From Allomuricauda sp. NBRC 101325 (GTDB lineage: Bacteria > Bacteroidota > Bacteroidia > Flavobacteriales > Flavobacteriaceae), in NCBI RefSeq assembly GCF_030268205.1, contig NZ_BSQF01000001.1, positions 416,649 through 480,648 on the forward strand: a stretch of DNA of 64,000 nucleotides. Direction: 5' to 3'. The translations under genes and the position numbers were made by a program. The notes under the pieces are model-generated. The model searched no databases. It saw only the letters and a program-made list of their open reading frames with translations, and was not told the DNA's origin. Positions 32,376-41,541 of this stretch are shown here, piece after piece (the first letter of the stretch is position 1; every line of letters starts with the position of its first letter).

Positions 32376-32930
32376 ATGGACGAAGAAGTAAAATTTGTAC
32401 TTGATAGCGCAAAAGAAAGCATGGATGGCGGTATTACCCACTTGGAAAAAGCCTTGGTAAAAATTCGTGCAGGAAAAGCCAGTCCAATGATGTTGTCCAC
32501 AGTGATGGTGGAATACTACGGTTCACAAACCCCATTATCACAAGTTTCCAACATCAACACACCCGATGCGCGAACAATTTCCGTTCAACCTTGGGAAAAA
32601 AACCTATTGGGAGTTATTGAAACTGCCATTATGAATGCCAATCTTGGCTTCAACCCCATGAACAATGGGGAAACCATCATCATAAGTGTTCCACCATTGA
32701 CCGAGGAGCGTAGGATCCAATTGACCAAACAGGCCAAAGCTGAGGCAGAAGATGCCAAAGTAAGTATTCGTAGTGCCCGACAAGAGGCCAACAAAGACTT
32801 GAAATCATTGGAAATATCTGAAGATTTGTTGAAAAATGCAGAGGTGGATGTTCAGGAATTGACCAACAAATACATTGCCAAAATCGATGCCATCCTTACT
32901 GTAAAAGAGGCGGAGATCATGAAGGTATAA
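32376..32930 (+). CDS. frr: Ribosome recycling factor
   Basis: The 184-residue protein is RRF: helical arm (AKESMDGGITHLEKALVKIR, RAGKASPMML), beta head (YGSQTPLSQVSNINTPDART, VQPWEKNLL, NPMNNGETIIISVPPLTEER), and the returning helices (VSIRSARQEANKDLK, ELTNKYIAKIDAILTVKEAE). It splits the post-termination ribosome with EF-G. Normal length of about 185. It follows pyrH in a standard order. A small TTCG hairpin lies over its stop codon (AATTC/GAATT, 32929-32942) without a T-run. Confidence 0.98.
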   Translation: MDEEVKFVLDSAKESMDGGITHLEKALVKIRAGKASPMMLSTVMVEYYGSQTPLSQVSNINTPDARTISVQPWEKNLLGVIETAIMNANLGFNPMNNGETIIISVPPLTEERRIQLTKQAKAEAEDAKVSIRSARQEANKDLKSLEISEDLLKNAEVDVQELTNKYIAKIDAILTVKEAEIMKV

Positions 32931-32980
32931 TTCTTCGGAATTGACAGGTTTGTTTCCTAGGAACACAGCATTTCATTTTT

Positions 32981-32988
32981 TACCTTTG
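32981..32988 (+). promoter_or_regulatory. -7 box before the RND-family gene
   Basis: TAccTTTG is a full match to TAnnTTTG, 17 bp before the ATG at 33006. The -33 element is not clear. Confidence 0.45.
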
Positions 32989-33005
32989 CGCCCAACAAAA
33001 ACCAA

Positions 33006-35402
33006 ATGGTAGCAAAGCTCTCAAAAGGATTTTGGCCTAAGGTCGCACGCATTATACTCCGTAATAGAATCCTTATTCTTTTAGGTGTTGTAGCAGTCAC
33101 TGTATTCTTGGCAATGCAGTGGAAAAATATCCGTTTTTCAAATTCAGAAGCGAATATTCTACCTGACGACCACCCAGCAACTATCGAGTATAAAGCTTTT
33201 ACCAATATTTTTGGGGAAGAAGGCAATGCGGTGGTGTTGGCCATTAAGGATTCCGCTTTATTTGAGCCATCCAATTTTAACCGTTGGAACCGACTTGCAA
33301 AACAATTGGCCGCTTTCCCAGAGATTGATTACGTGATCTCACTGGAAAACCTAAAGGTATTGGAAAAGGATCAAGAAAACCAATCCTTTTACATGGAATC
33401 GTTCCTAAAGAACGAACCTTCCACCAAACAAGAAATCGATTCCTTGAAACACCATTTGTTCGAGGAGCTTCCATTTTACGACAATTTGGTTTACAATCCC
33501 AAAAGTGGCACCATCCAGACCATTGCGTATATGGATAAGGACATCATGAACACGGCTGTCCGAAACGAATTCATCCTGAATGACCTTCGCGACCTTGTTG
33601 ATGCCTTTGAAGCAGAGACCCAAATGGATGTACGCATCTCGGGAATGCCCTATATAAGAACATGGAACACCAAATCCATCACGGACGAAATTGGGATTTT
33701 TATTGTTGCTGCCCTCTTGGTCACTTCCATTATTTTCTTCTTTTTCTTTAGAAGTTTCCGCGCCACTTTCATCTCCATGTTCGTTGTGATCATTGGGGTT
33801 ATGTGGGCTTTTGGAATATTGGGATTGTTACAGTATGAAATCACGATTTTAACGGCACTAATTCCGCCGCTGATCATTGTGATCGGGATACCCAACTGTA
33901 TCTTCCTGATCAATAAATACCAGCAAGAAGTTAACAAGCACGGAAACCAGGCAAAGTCATTGCAACGTGTAATTTCCAAAATCGGAAATGCCACCTTGAT
34001 GACCAACATTACCACAGCTTCAGGGTTTGCCACCTTTATTATTTTGGATAGTGATCTTCTTAGAGAGTTCGGTATCGTGGCTTCCATCAACATTATCGGA
34101 ATTTTCATCCTATCACTTTTGATCATCCCGATCATCTACAGTTTTATGCCGCTTCCAAAAACCAAACACTTGAAGCACTTGAACAAAAAGTGGATGGATT
34201 TCTTTGTGAACTGGATGGAGCGCATGGTACGTGACCACAGAATCGCAGTGTACATGGTTACCGTTGGTGTTTTGGTATTGAGCATTGTAGGTATTTACCA
34301 AATGAGAATCACAGGGAGTCGAATAGAGGACCTTCCCAAAGACTCTCATTTTTATAAGGACATTCAATTTTTTGAGCAAGAGTTCGATGGCATCATGCCC
34401 ATGGAAATTGTGGTGGACAGCAAACGTAAAAATGGAATCACAAAACCAGCAACCCTAAAACGAATGGATCGTTTGGGCGAAGTCATCAATGAAATTCCAG
34501 AACTATCAAGACCTGTTTCCATTGTCGACTTGGTAAAATATTCCAAGCAGGCCTTTTACAACGGAATTCCGAAATACTATCAATTGCCCACAAGCCAAGA
34601 GAACACTTTTATCATGGATGCTGTTTCAAGGTCGTCCACCGATGGGAATCTTTTGGAGAGCTTTGTGGACAGTACAGGCCAAATCGCTCGATTGACCACT
34701 TATATGCGTGATGTGAAAATCGACCGCATGGAAGAAATCGAAAAGGACGTCCATGAAGCCATTGTAAAAAACTTTCCAGAGGACAGGTTCAATGTTTTTA
34801 TGACAGGAAAAGCCCTGCTGTTCCTTAAAGGCACCAAATATTTGGTAAAAAACCTTTTGATGTCATTAGCGTTGGCGATTGGTTTGATTTCCCTTTTTAT
34901 GGCGTATTTGTTCCGTTCGTTCAGGATGGTAATCATATCCTTGGTTCCGAATTTATTGCCGTTGGTAATCACCGCCGGACTAATGGGCTTTTTGGGAATT
35001 CCGATTAAACCCTCCACCATTTTGGTATTTAGTATTGCCTTTGGTATTTCGGTGGACGACACCATTCACTTTTTGGCCAAGTACCGACAGGAACTTGCCA
35101 CACACCGTTGGCAAATTAAAAAGTCGGTTTATGCAGCCTTACGGGAAACCGGGGTAAGTATGTTCTATACCTCCATCGTGCTCTTCTTCGGATTTTCGGT
35201 CTTCATAATTTCCGATTTTGGAGGTACAAAAGCATTGGGAGGATTAGTTTCCGCAACCTTGTTGTTTGCCATGTTGTCCAATTTGATTCTTTTGCCTTCC
35301 CTCCTACTTTCCTTGGAAAGAAGCATTGCGAACAAACAGGTCCTCAAAAAACCCCAAATCGACATTTTACCCAAGGACGAAGAAGGAGATTTAGACAAAT
35401 AG
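33006..35402 (+). CDS. RND-superfamily (MMPL/patched-type) membrane exporter
   Basis: The 798-residue protein has the duplicated layout of this superfamily: one helix at 20-40, a large extracytoplasmic loop (residues 45-225), five helices (about 230-390, with FRSFRATFISMFVVIIG and LTALIPPLIIVIGIPNCIFL), then a second helix (425-445), second loop (450-620) and five helices (about 630-775, including VFSIAFGISVDDTIHFLAKY). The VDDTIHF segment in the second half is the acidic proton-relay position. Such single-gene MMPL proteins export lipids or hydrophobic compounds. There is no adaptor or outer-membrane gene beside it, so substrate is open. It lies between frr and asnS. Confidence 0.9.
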   Translation: MVAKLSKGFWPKVARIILRNRILILLGVVAVTVFLAMQWKNIRFSNSEANILPDDHPATIEYKAFTNIFGEEGNAVVLAIKDSALFEPSNFNRWNRLAKQLAAFPEIDYVISLENLKVLEKDQENQSFYMESFLKNEPSTKQEIDSLKHHLFEELPFYDNLVYNPKSGTIQTIAYMDKDIMNTAVRNEFILNDLRDLVDAFEAETQMDVRISGMPYIRTWNTKSITDEIGIFIVAALLVTSIIFFFFFRSFRATFISMFVVIIGVMWAFGILGLLQYEITILTALIPPLIIVIGIPNCIFLINKYQQEVNKHGNQAKSLQRVISKIGNATLMTNITTASGFATFIILDSDLLREFGIVASINIIGIFILSLLIIPIIYSFMPLPKTKHLKHLNKKWMDFFVNWMERMVRDHRIAVYMVTVGVLVLSIVGIYQMRITGSRIEDLPKDSHFYKDIQFFEQEFDGIMPMEIVVDSKRKNGITKPATLKRMDRLGEVINEIPELSRPVSIVDLVKYSKQAFYNGIPKYYQLPTSQENTFIMDAVSRSSTDGNLLESFVDSTGQIARLTTYMRDVKIDRMEEIEKDVHEAIVKNFPEDRFNVFMTGKALLFLKGTKYLVKNLLMSLALAIGLISLFMAYLFRSFRMVIISLVPNLLPLVITAGLMGFLGIPIKPSTILVFSIAFGISVDDTIHFLAKYRQELATHRWQIKKSVYAALRETGVSMFYTSIVLFFGFSVFIISDFGGTKALGGLVSATLLFAMLSNLILLPSLLLSLERSIANKQVLKKPQIDILPKDEEGDLDK

Positions 35403-35436
35403 TCTTCGGAAGCGCTATAAATTAGCCGATTCCCTT

Positions 35437-35466
35437 GCCTGAATTTTTTTCAAAAAGCTATCTTTA
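35437..35466 (+). promoter_or_regulatory. Putative asnS promoter
   Basis: TTG (35435-35437), 21 bp, then TAtcTTTa (35459-35466). Last base of the -7 box differs from consensus. It lies 26 bp before the asnS ATG at 35492. Confidence 0.4.
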
Positions 35467-35491
35467 CCGACTAAATTACCATAGTCGAAAA

Positions 35492-36925
35492 ATGATGTCT
35501 TATTCCATAAAAGAATTGCTAGATAAGCAACCCGTAGGAGATTCCGTTGAAGTAAATGGATGGGTAAAAACATTTAGAAGTAACCGATTTATCGCGTTGA
35601 ACGATGGGTCGACCATACATAATTTGCAGTGTGTCGTAGATTTTGAAAATCTGGACGAAGCATTATTAAAACAAATTAGTACAGGTGCCGCGTTGAAAAT
35701 TACAGGGGAGCTTGTGGAAAGTCAAGGGAAAGGACAGTCCGTGGAAATTCAGGCTACCGATGTTTTTGTTCACGGTACCGCAGACCCAGAGACCTACCCA
35801 ATTCAGCCTAAAAAGCACTCCTTGGAATTCTTGAGGGAAAAGGCACACCTAAGAGTACGCACCAACACCTTTGCTGCCGTAATGCGTGTTAGATCTGCTC
35901 TTGCCTTTGCCGTGCATCAATATTTTCAGCAAAACGGTTTTTACTACATGCATGCCCCGATCATCACAGGTTCCGATGCCGAAGGTGCTGGGGAAATGTT
36001 TCGGGTAACCACTTTGGATGCCAAAAAACCACCTGTGGATGAAGCTGGAGCTGTGGATTATTCCGAAGACTTTTTCGGAAAGGAAACTAACTTGACTGTT
36101 TCTGGACAATTGGAAGCCGAAACCTATGCCATGGGATTGGGTAAGGTATATACTTTTGGACCTACGTTTAGAGCAGAGAACTCAAATACATCGAGACACT
36201 TGGCCGAGTTCTGGATGATCGAGCCGGAAATGGCATTTTACGACTTGGATGCCAACATGGATTTGGCAGAAGACTTCATCAAAAATATCATTCAATACGT
36301 GTTGGAAAACTGCAAGGACGACCTTGAGTTTTTGGAAAACAGGTTGTTGGATGAAGAAAAATCAAAACCTCAGGCCGAGCGATCCGAAATGGCGCTGTTG
36401 GAAAAACTGAAGTTTGTTGTGGACAACAACTTTAAGCGCGTTTCGTACACCGAGGCCATTGAAATATTGCGCAACAGCAAACCAAATAAGAAAAAGAAAT
36501 TCCAATTCCCGATTGATGAATGGGGGGCTGACCTGCAAAGTGAGCACGAACGCTTTTTGGTGGAGAAACATTTTAAATGTCCAGTTATCCTTTTTGATTA
36601 TCCAGCCAACATCAAAGCATTTTATATGCGCTTGAACGAAGACGGAAAAACCGTTAGAGCCATGGATGTATTGTTCCCAGGTATCGGTGAAATTGTAGGT
36701 GGATCCCAAAGGGAGGAGCGTTTGGATGTATTGCAGCAGAAAATCAAAGCCCTTGATATTGACGAAAAGGAACTTTGGTGGTATTTGGATCTAAGAAGGT
36801 TCGGAACGGCAGTTCACAGTGGATTTGGACTAGGATTTGAGCGCATGGTTCAGTTTGCCACTGGCATGGGCAACATCCGCGACGTAATCCCCTACCCAAG
36901 AACTCCGCAGAACGCCGAGTTTTAA
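35492..36925 (+). CDS. asnS: Asparaginyl-tRNA synthetase
   Basis: From the ATG at 35492 ([14 protein letters not shown]) the protein has 477 residues. An OB-fold anticodon-binding domain ([20 protein letters not shown]) is followed by a class II catalytic core: motif 2 [20 protein letters not shown], an insertion with [13 protein letters not shown], and motif 3 [15 protein letters not shown]. The HLAEF and [10 protein letters not shown] residues are those of AsnRS rather than AspRS. It charges tRNA-Asn. The in-frame ATG at 35435 lies upstream of the putative promoter -7 box and is rejected. rpoN follows after 45 bp. Confidence 0.97.
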   Translation: MMSYSIKELLDKQPVGDSVEVNGWVKTFRSNRFIALNDGSTIHNLQCVVDFENLDEALLKQISTGAALKITGELVESQGKGQSVEIQATDVFVHGTADPETYPIQPKKHSLEFLREKAHLRVRTNTFAAVMRVRSALAFAVHQYFQQNGFYYMHAPIITGSDAEGAGEMFRVTTLDAKKPPVDEAGAVDYSEDFFGKETNLTVSGQLEAETYAMGLGKVYTFGPTFRAENSNTSRHLAEFWMIEPEMAFYDLDANMDLAEDFIKNIIQYVLENCKDDLEFLENRLLDEEKSKPQAERSEMALLEKLKFVVDNNFKRVSYTEAIEILRNSKPNKKKKFQFPIDEWGADLQSEHERFLVEKHFKCPVILFDYPANIKAFYMRLNEDGKTVRAMDVLFPGIGEIVGGSQREERLDVLQQKIKALDIDEKELWWYLDLRRFGTAVHSGFGLGFERMVQFATGMGNIRDVIPYPRTPQNAEF

Positions 36926-36970
36926 TTTGAATTTATACCTTTAAGGAAAGAAGATTGCAATCAAAGTAAT

Positions 36971-38428
36971 ATGCTGAAACAACATTTACAGTTTAAGCTT
37001 TCCCAAAAACTATCTCCTCAGCAAATTCAGCTCATGAAGTTGATTCAGTTGCCCACGCAGGCATTTGAACAACGTTTAAAACAAGAGCTGGAAGAAAATC
37101 CTGCATTGGAGAGTGGCAAAGAGGAAGCGGATGCCGTGGATGATCTGTACGAGGACAGTTACGATGATTCCATGGACAATGAGAGCATCGATACGGATGA
37201 AATCAATATTGATGACTACCTGAGCGATGATGAGATTCCAGATTACCGCACCCAAGCCAACAACTATAGTGCGGATGATGAGGACAAAAATGTGCCTTAT
37301 GCTGCCGGAATTTCCTTCAACCAGTTCTTGATCAACCAATTGAACACTGTGTACCTAGATGACGAAGAATGGGCCATTGCAGAGTTTTTGGTAGGTAGTG
37401 TAGATGAAAGTGGATACATCCGCCGCCCATTGGCCGACATTATGGATGACCTTGCCTTTACGCAAAACATTTATGCGGAGGAAGACAAAATAAAGGAAGT
37501 GCTCAAAGTAGTGCAATCTTTAGATCCCCCCGGTGTTGCAGCCCGTTCGTTGGATGAATGTCTCATCATTCAACTGAAGCGTAAGGATAAAAAACCATCG
37601 GTGGAACTGGCAATCAATATTCTGGAGAAGTCCTTTGAACAATTTACCAAAAAGCACTACGATAAGCTCATCCAAAAGCACCACGTTACTGAAGATGAAC
37701 TTAAGGATGCCATTGCCGAAATAGAAAAACTCAACCCAAAACCGGGTGGATCCTATTCTGGTGGCACCCGAATGATCGAACATATTGTTCCAGATTTTTC
37801 CATCAAAATTGTGGATGGGGAATTGGAACTCACCTTAAATGGTCGAAACGCTCCCGAATTGCATGTTTCCAAAGAGTACAATAACATGCTTCAGGGTTAT
37901 AAAGAAACCAAGGAGAAGTCCAAATCCCAAAAGGATACGGTCATCTTCATCAAACAAAAATTGGATGCGGCGAAGTGGTTCATCGATGCCATCAAACAGC
38001 GTCAACAGACCCTCTACATTACCATGAAGACCATCATGGATTACCAAGAGGAATACTTTTTGACCGGGGATGAACGCAAGTTACGTCCGATGATCTTAAA
38101 GGATATTGCCGATAAGATTGATATGGACGTTTCTACCGTTTCGAGGGTAGCGAACAGTAAATATGTGGATACACCTTATGGCACCAAATTGATCAAGGAT
38201 TTCTTTTCTGAAGCCATGAAAAATGAGCAGGGCGAGGACGTTTCTACCAAAGAAATCAAAAAGATATTGGAAACCGTTATTGGTGATGAAGTAAAGAAAA
38301 AACCGTTGACGGATGCAAAATTGGCCTCGATTCTTAAGGAAAGGGGCTATCCCATCGCCCGTAGAACCGTTGCCAAGTACAGGGAACAGTTGGGCATTCC
38401 CGTGGCAAGGTTAAGAAAGCAGATCTGA
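36971..38428 (+). CDS. rpoN: RNA polymerase sigma-54 factor
   Basis: The 485-residue protein has the three RpoN regions: N-terminal Q/L-rich activator-contact region (LQFKLSQKLSPQQIQLMKLI, LPTQAFEQRLKQELEENPAL), an acidic region II (DDLYEDSYDDSMDNESIDTD), the core-binding part (YIRRPLADI, VVQSLDPPGVAARSLDECL) and the DNA-binding C-terminus with helix-turn-helix (DIADKIDMDVSTVSRVANSK) and the RpoN box ARRTVAKYRE. It directs transcription from -24/-12 promoters with an AAA+ activator. No activator gene and no convincing -24/-12 site are in the window. It overlaps the next gene by one base (stop TGA, start ATG share A). Confidence 0.97.
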   Translation: MLKQHLQFKLSQKLSPQQIQLMKLIQLPTQAFEQRLKQELEENPALESGKEEADAVDDLYEDSYDDSMDNESIDTDEINIDDYLSDDEIPDYRTQANNYSADDEDKNVPYAAGISFNQFLINQLNTVYLDDEEWAIAEFLVGSVDESGYIRRPLADIMDDLAFTQNIYAEEDKIKEVLKVVQSLDPPGVAARSLDECLIIQLKRKDKKPSVELAINILEKSFEQFTKKHYDKLIQKHHVTEDELKDAIAEIEKLNPKPGGSYSGGTRMIEHIVPDFSIKIVDGELELTLNGRNAPELHVSKEYNNMLQGYKETKEKSKSQKDTVIFIKQKLDAAKWFIDAIKQRQQTLYITMKTIMDYQEEYFLTGDERKLRPMILKDIADKIDMDVSTVSRVANSKYVDTPYGTKLIKDFFSEAMKNEQGEDVSTKEIKKILETVIGDEVKKKPLTDAKLASILKERGYPIARRTVAKYREQLGIPVARLRKQI

Positions 38429-39030
38429 TGCACCACGTTTACAACATCATCTCCTACATATTCCATCCATTGTTTATCCCCTTTGGAGGTACAGTGATGT
38501 ATTTTTTAGTGGCACCTTACAGCACCTTGCAAACGGAAAGTGGAAACATTTTGCCCATCTTTATTTTAACCGTAATTATCCCAATTATTTTCTTTTTGAT
38601 CTTGAAGAATCTTGGATTGATCAGTTCCATTTTTCTACCCAAACTGCAAGAGCGCAAATACCCACTTTATATCAGCTGTATCATCTTTTTGATGATTCTG
38701 TACAAAGTTATCCCCAACAACTACGTAAACGAGCTTTTTTTCTACTTTACAGGCCTTTTGTCCGCTACCAGTGCAACACTGATACTGTTGTTTTTTAGGT
38801 TTAAAACAAGCATGCATTTATTGGGCATGGGAAGTATTTTGACGTTTATGGTGGCGCTGAGCATTCATTTTGAGGTAAACATTACCATTGCAATAAGTCT
38901 TTTTGTTTTGTTCACTGGATTGGTGGCAACATCACGCCTCTATCTTAAGGCACATAGCAGAAATGAACTATTGATTGGGTTTATGGTTGGCTGTTGTTCC
39001 CAATTGATCATTCTAAAATATTGGCTATAG
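38428..39030 (+). CDS. Conserved hypothetical integral membrane protein
   Basis: The 200-residue protein is nearly all membrane: about six helices with short loops (IFHPLFIPFGGTVMYFL, IIPIIFFLILKNLG, YISCIIFLMILYKVIP, YFTGLLSATSATLILLFF, ILTFMVALSIHFEV, IALSLFVLFTGLVATS-like region near 150). I do not see a PAP2 phosphatase motif, although the general look resembles the membrane part of such proteins. The start overlaps the rpoN stop, so the two are translationally coupled. It is convergent with the OM-barrel gene, overlapping it by 6 bp. Function unknown. Confidence 0.75.
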   Translation: MHHVYNIISYIFHPLFIPFGGTVMYFLVAPYSTLQTESGNILPIFILTVIIPIIFFLILKNLGLISSIFLPKLQERKYPLYISCIIFLMILYKVIPNNYVNELFFYFTGLLSATSATLILLFFRFKTSMHLLGMGSILTFMVALSIHFEVNITIAISLFVLFTGLVATSRLYLKAHSRNELLIGFMVGCCSQLIILKYWL

Positions 39031-39717
39031 GATGTAAAATATGAGTCCAATTCGAAGGACTTGCATATCCAATGGGCCTCCTGAATCCAAAAGCACACCA
39101 TCTTTGAGCAAAGGTTTTAACCCATAATACGCATGTATATTCCAAGTGTTGTAGCCAAAATTGAATGTTAATCCATATTGCAGATCCTCAATATCCCCAT
39201 TGGAAAACTTATGATTTCCTTCATCTGTGACTACTTTGGATGTACCCGAAAACACATATCCCAATTTAACCCCAGCATAAATACGCCAGAATTTATAATC
39301 TTCGGCGGTCGATGTTCGCCATCTGATTTCAAATGGCATTTCCAAACTATGCAATTCCATTTTACTTCGGTTGAACATAGATTGATCCATAATTGCATAG
39401 CTTACCACATCATTGGCTTCGGTGGCTACCATATTGGAATAATATGAACTCCCTGAATAGCCCAAGCCCAGTCCAATGCCAAAATTTCTTCTTTTGTTAA
39501 AAGGGATATCCTTAATAAAACCTGCATGTAGATTGTAAGATAGGTTCCGCTGCACCATACCGTCCGGCCGATTCAATAAAATATTGTAGCCAATACCAAC
39601 ATAGAACTGGTCTTCCAGATACTTATCATCAATTTTGATACTATCCATCGACTGTTCCTGGGATATTCCCGAACATATACAGAACAAGCAAAAGATAATT
39701 AAAAGCGGTTTTACCAT
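39025..39717 (-). CDS. Outer-membrane beta-barrel protein, PorT-like
   Basis: From the ATG at 39717 the product is about 230 residues: signal peptide (MVKPLLIIFCLFCICSGISQ), then a small 8-strand-type barrel (FYVGIGYNILLNRPDG, NFGIGLGLGYSGSSYYSN, LEMPFEIRWRTSTAED, FWRIYAGVKLGYVFSG, YGLTFNFGYNTWNIHAYYG) ending in VLRIGLIFYIL. The pattern is that of the porin-family/PorT-like barrels of Bacteroidota. PorT is a type IX secretion component; whether this protein is that orthologue or a general barrel I cannot decide without alignment. It has its own upstream region, separated from the exbD gene by a terminator. Confidence 0.75.
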   Translation of the reverse strand: MVKPLLIIFCLFCICSGISQEQSMDSIKIDDKYLEDQFYVGIGYNILLNRPDGMVQRNLSYNLHAGFIKDIPFNKRRNFGIGLGLGYSGSSYYSNMVATEANDVVSYAIMDQSMFNRSKMELHSLEMPFEIRWRTSTAEDYKFWRIYAGVKLGYVFSGTSKVVTDEGNHKFSNGDIEDLQYGLTFNFGYNTWNIHAYYGLKPLLKDGVLLDSGGPLDMQVLRIGLIFYIL

Positions 39718-39740
39718 ATTCACAGTGCATCCAAAACTAA

Positions 39741-39773
39741 AAAACAATCCAAATTAAGCATTTGGATTGTTTT
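39741..39773 (-). terminator. Terminator after the second exbD pair
   Basis: The 13-bp perfect stem AAAACAATCCAAA/TTTGGATTGTTTT has loop TTAAGCA. On the minus strand it is followed by a T-rich run. It separates the exbD pair from the barrel gene. Confidence 0.85.
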
Positions 39774-39801
39774 AACTCATAAATTGAATTACAATCTTAG
39801 T

Positions 39802-40266
39802 TTAAGAGGGATCTTCAATTGAGGTATAATTAATTTTTAAAAGATTAAGTTGTTGTAGCTCTTTTTTAATGTCCGTAACAATCCCAACCTTAACTTCTTT
39901 ATCCGCTTTTAAGGATACGGTTAAGTAATTTCTCAGCTCTTCCGGTCTTTTGGATATCTCTTCTAACAAATAAGTTCTTAAAGCATCCATTTGAACTATT
40001 TTTTCACCCACTTGAATAAGAGGTTCAGTTCCATACCTGGATAAAAGTTCCGCTTTGGGTTTCCCTACATAAATTTGAATTACCCGGTCTTTTTTATCCA
40101 ATTTGGAGACTTCACTTGCACTGGGCAATTGGTTCTCAACAAACAAGTCTGTATCCTTCATAGTCGTCACTGTCATAAAAAAGAACAACAGCATAAATAC
40201 GATATCGGGCAAAGAAGCTGTTGAAATTGCAGGCACATGCCTGGTTTGATTTTTAAATGTTGCCAT
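39802..40266 (-). CDS. ExbD-like protein, short paralogue of the second pair
   Basis: The 154-residue protein has one N-terminal membrane helix (SLPDIVFMLLFFFMTVTTMK) whose Asp21 matches the proton-coupling aspartate of ExbD/TolR, and a periplasmic domain (KLDKKDRVIQIYVG, VGIVTDIKKELQQLNLLKIN). It is the counterpart of the gene at 41046-41528, with which it shares most conserved positions. It works with an ExbB-type channel to use the proton motive force. It starts 1 bp after the stop of the longer exbD gene upstream. There is no exbB in this second unit, so it would need the ExbB encoded at 42624-43349 or another. Confidence 0.92.
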   Translation of the reverse strand: MATFKNQTRHVPAISTASLPDIVFMLLFFFMTVTTMKDTDLFVENQLPSASEVSKLDKKDRVIQIYVGKPKAELLSRYGTEPLIQVGEKIVQMDALRTYLLEEISKRPEELRNYLTVSLKADKEVKVGIVTDIKKELQQLNLLKINYTSIEDPS

Positions 40267-40267
40267 A

Positions 40268-40894
40268 CTACAATTGATTTGAATGTTGGATTTCGGCTTC
40301 TGAAAGTTTCATTGGAAACATACTTCTTATTTCCTCTATCTGATCTTTTAAAACAGCTTTGGAGGCCTCCGATGTCTCCGGTGCATAATACAAATCTTCC
40401 ATAGAGGAAAAACTCTTATTAAACAACCGCTGTGATTCTCTTTCCCGTAATGCGTTGTATGCAGCACTAATCTGATCTTGGACTTCAACATAGGTTCCAT
40501 AAGTAGCATTACGGTCACTATTCAATGAAATAATTGCTTTTTGCGGATTGTCTGAAGATTCAGGATTTCTATCACCCATGCAATAAGTACAAGATACTGC
40601 CCCCTCTTTTAATCCTCCACCGTTGTCCAAAAAATTGATTGCTACTTGTTTTAGCTTGGTAATCGGAACCACTTCGTCCTCGACCAATAATTCATCATTT
40701 TTATTTAAAATGATTCGGAGCACATTTCGCTCATAGAGGTCGATGACCGGAGTATCAATATCCGGAGGGAGTTTTCTATCCAAACCCATATCGGTTTCAA
40801 TAGTAGTGGTCACTAAGAAAAAGATCAATAATAAAAAGGCGATATCCGCCATTGACCCTGCGTGTACTTCGGGGTTTTCTCTGGTTCTTCCCAT
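40268..40894 (-). CDS. ExbD-like protein with CxYC motif, long paralogue of the second pair
   Basis: The 208-residue protein has a single helix (SMADIAFLLLIFFLVTTTIE) with Asp17 at the proton-coupling position, then a periplasmic domain carrying C-T-Y-C (Cys102, Cys105) before GDRNPESSDNPQKAIISL. The same motif in a similar place is found in the paralogue at 41542-42147. The Cys pair could form a disulfide or bind metal or heme, none shown. It is longer than classic ExbD (about 140). It has its own upstream region with a promoter-like element and is separated from the first operon by a terminator. Confidence 0.92.
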   Translation of the reverse strand: MGRTRENPEVHAGSMADIAFLLLIFFLVTTTIETDMGLDRKLPPDIDTPVIDLYERNVLRIILNKNDELLVEDEVVPITKLKQVAINFLDNGGGLKEGAVSCTYCMGDRNPESSDNPQKAIISLNSDRNATYGTYVEVQDQISAAYNALRERESQRLFNKSFSSMEDLYYAPETSEASKAVLKDQIEEIRSMFPMKLSEAEIQHSNQL

Positions 40895-40932
40895 AATGTA
40901 AAAGTTTGATTGGAATTAATAATTGAACTACT

Positions 40933-40961
40933 CAAGTGTAGAATAACAACAACTATTCCAA
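40933..40961 (-). promoter_or_regulatory. Putative promoter of the second exbD pair
   Basis: On the minus strand TTTTG, 18 bp, then TAcaCTTG (40940-40933), one mismatch from TAnnTTTG. It lies 38 bp before the ATG at 40894. Confidence 0.4.
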
Positions 40962-40991
40962 AACTTTACAAAATGGAAAACCCATATAAAC

Positions 40992-41023
40992 AAAAAACGC
41001 TCCAAATATTATTTGGAGCGTTT
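40992..41023 (-). terminator. Terminator after the exbB-exbD-exbD operon
   Basis: The 13-bp perfect stem AAACGCTCCAAAT/ATTTGGAGCGTTT has loop ATT and, on the minus strand, six T residues overlapping its end. It lies 23 bp after the stop of the short exbD gene. Confidence 0.9.
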
Positions 41024-41045
41024 CCCACTAAATCTAAGCTATTGC

Positions 41046-41528
41046 CTACTGTAGATTGTTAAAAGCGTCACCTTCGTAGGTAGTATAGTTCACCTTAAGG
41101 GCATTAACTTTTCTCAATTCCTGTTTAATGTCAGCGATAAGACCCATATTGGCATTCTTATCAACCTTCAATGCAGTAGTCAATACATTTTGAAGTTCTT
41201 GCGGTTTTTTTGCACGCTCAGCCAAGATGAAAGAACCTACTTCATCCACATTGGCAAACTTATCATTTAATTGGATTCTTGGTTCAGTACCAAAAACCTT
41301 TTGATATTCTCGCGTTGGTGTACCTACAAAAATGTAGATTACACGATCTTTCTTCTCCAATTTCTTAACTTCTGTAGCATTGGGAAGTGTATTTTCAACC
41401 ATTAACGAACTATCTTTCATCGTGGTCACTGTCATAAAGAAGAACAGTAGCATGAAAACGATATCTGGCAATGACGCCGTGGACACCGCTGGCAAATCTC
41501 CATCCTTCTTTTTTGTAAACTTAGCCAT
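41046..41528 (-). CDS. ExbD-like protein, short paralogue of the first pair
   Basis: The 160-residue protein has one N-terminal membrane helix (SLPDIVFMLLFFFMTVTTMK, coupling Asp22) and a periplasmic domain (KKLEKKDRVIYIFVGTPTRE, ADIKQELRKVNALKVNYTTY). The helix is residue-for-residue the same as in the gene at 39802-40266, so the two are recent paralogues. It starts 13 bp after the longer exbD gene in the operon exbB-hyp-exbD-exbD. It forms the periplasmic side of a proton-driven motor, probably for TonB-dependent import. No tonB gene is in the window. Confidence 0.93.
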   Translation of the reverse strand: MAKFTKKKDGDLPAVSTASLPDIVFMLLFFFMTVTTMKDSSLMVENTLPNATEVKKLEKKDRVIYIFVGTPTREYQKVFGTEPRIQLNDKFANVDEVGSFILAERAKKPQELQNVLTTALKVDKNANMGLIADIKQELRKVNALKVNYTTYEGDAFNNLQ

Positions 41529-41541
41529 ACTAAATTATAGT

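Noticed and set aside
36971-38428. Sigma-54 (-24/-12) promoters near rpoN
   Set aside because: I scanned the spacers for TGGCAC-N5-TTGC and found no convincing match; upstream regions rather show TAnnTTTG-like boxes.
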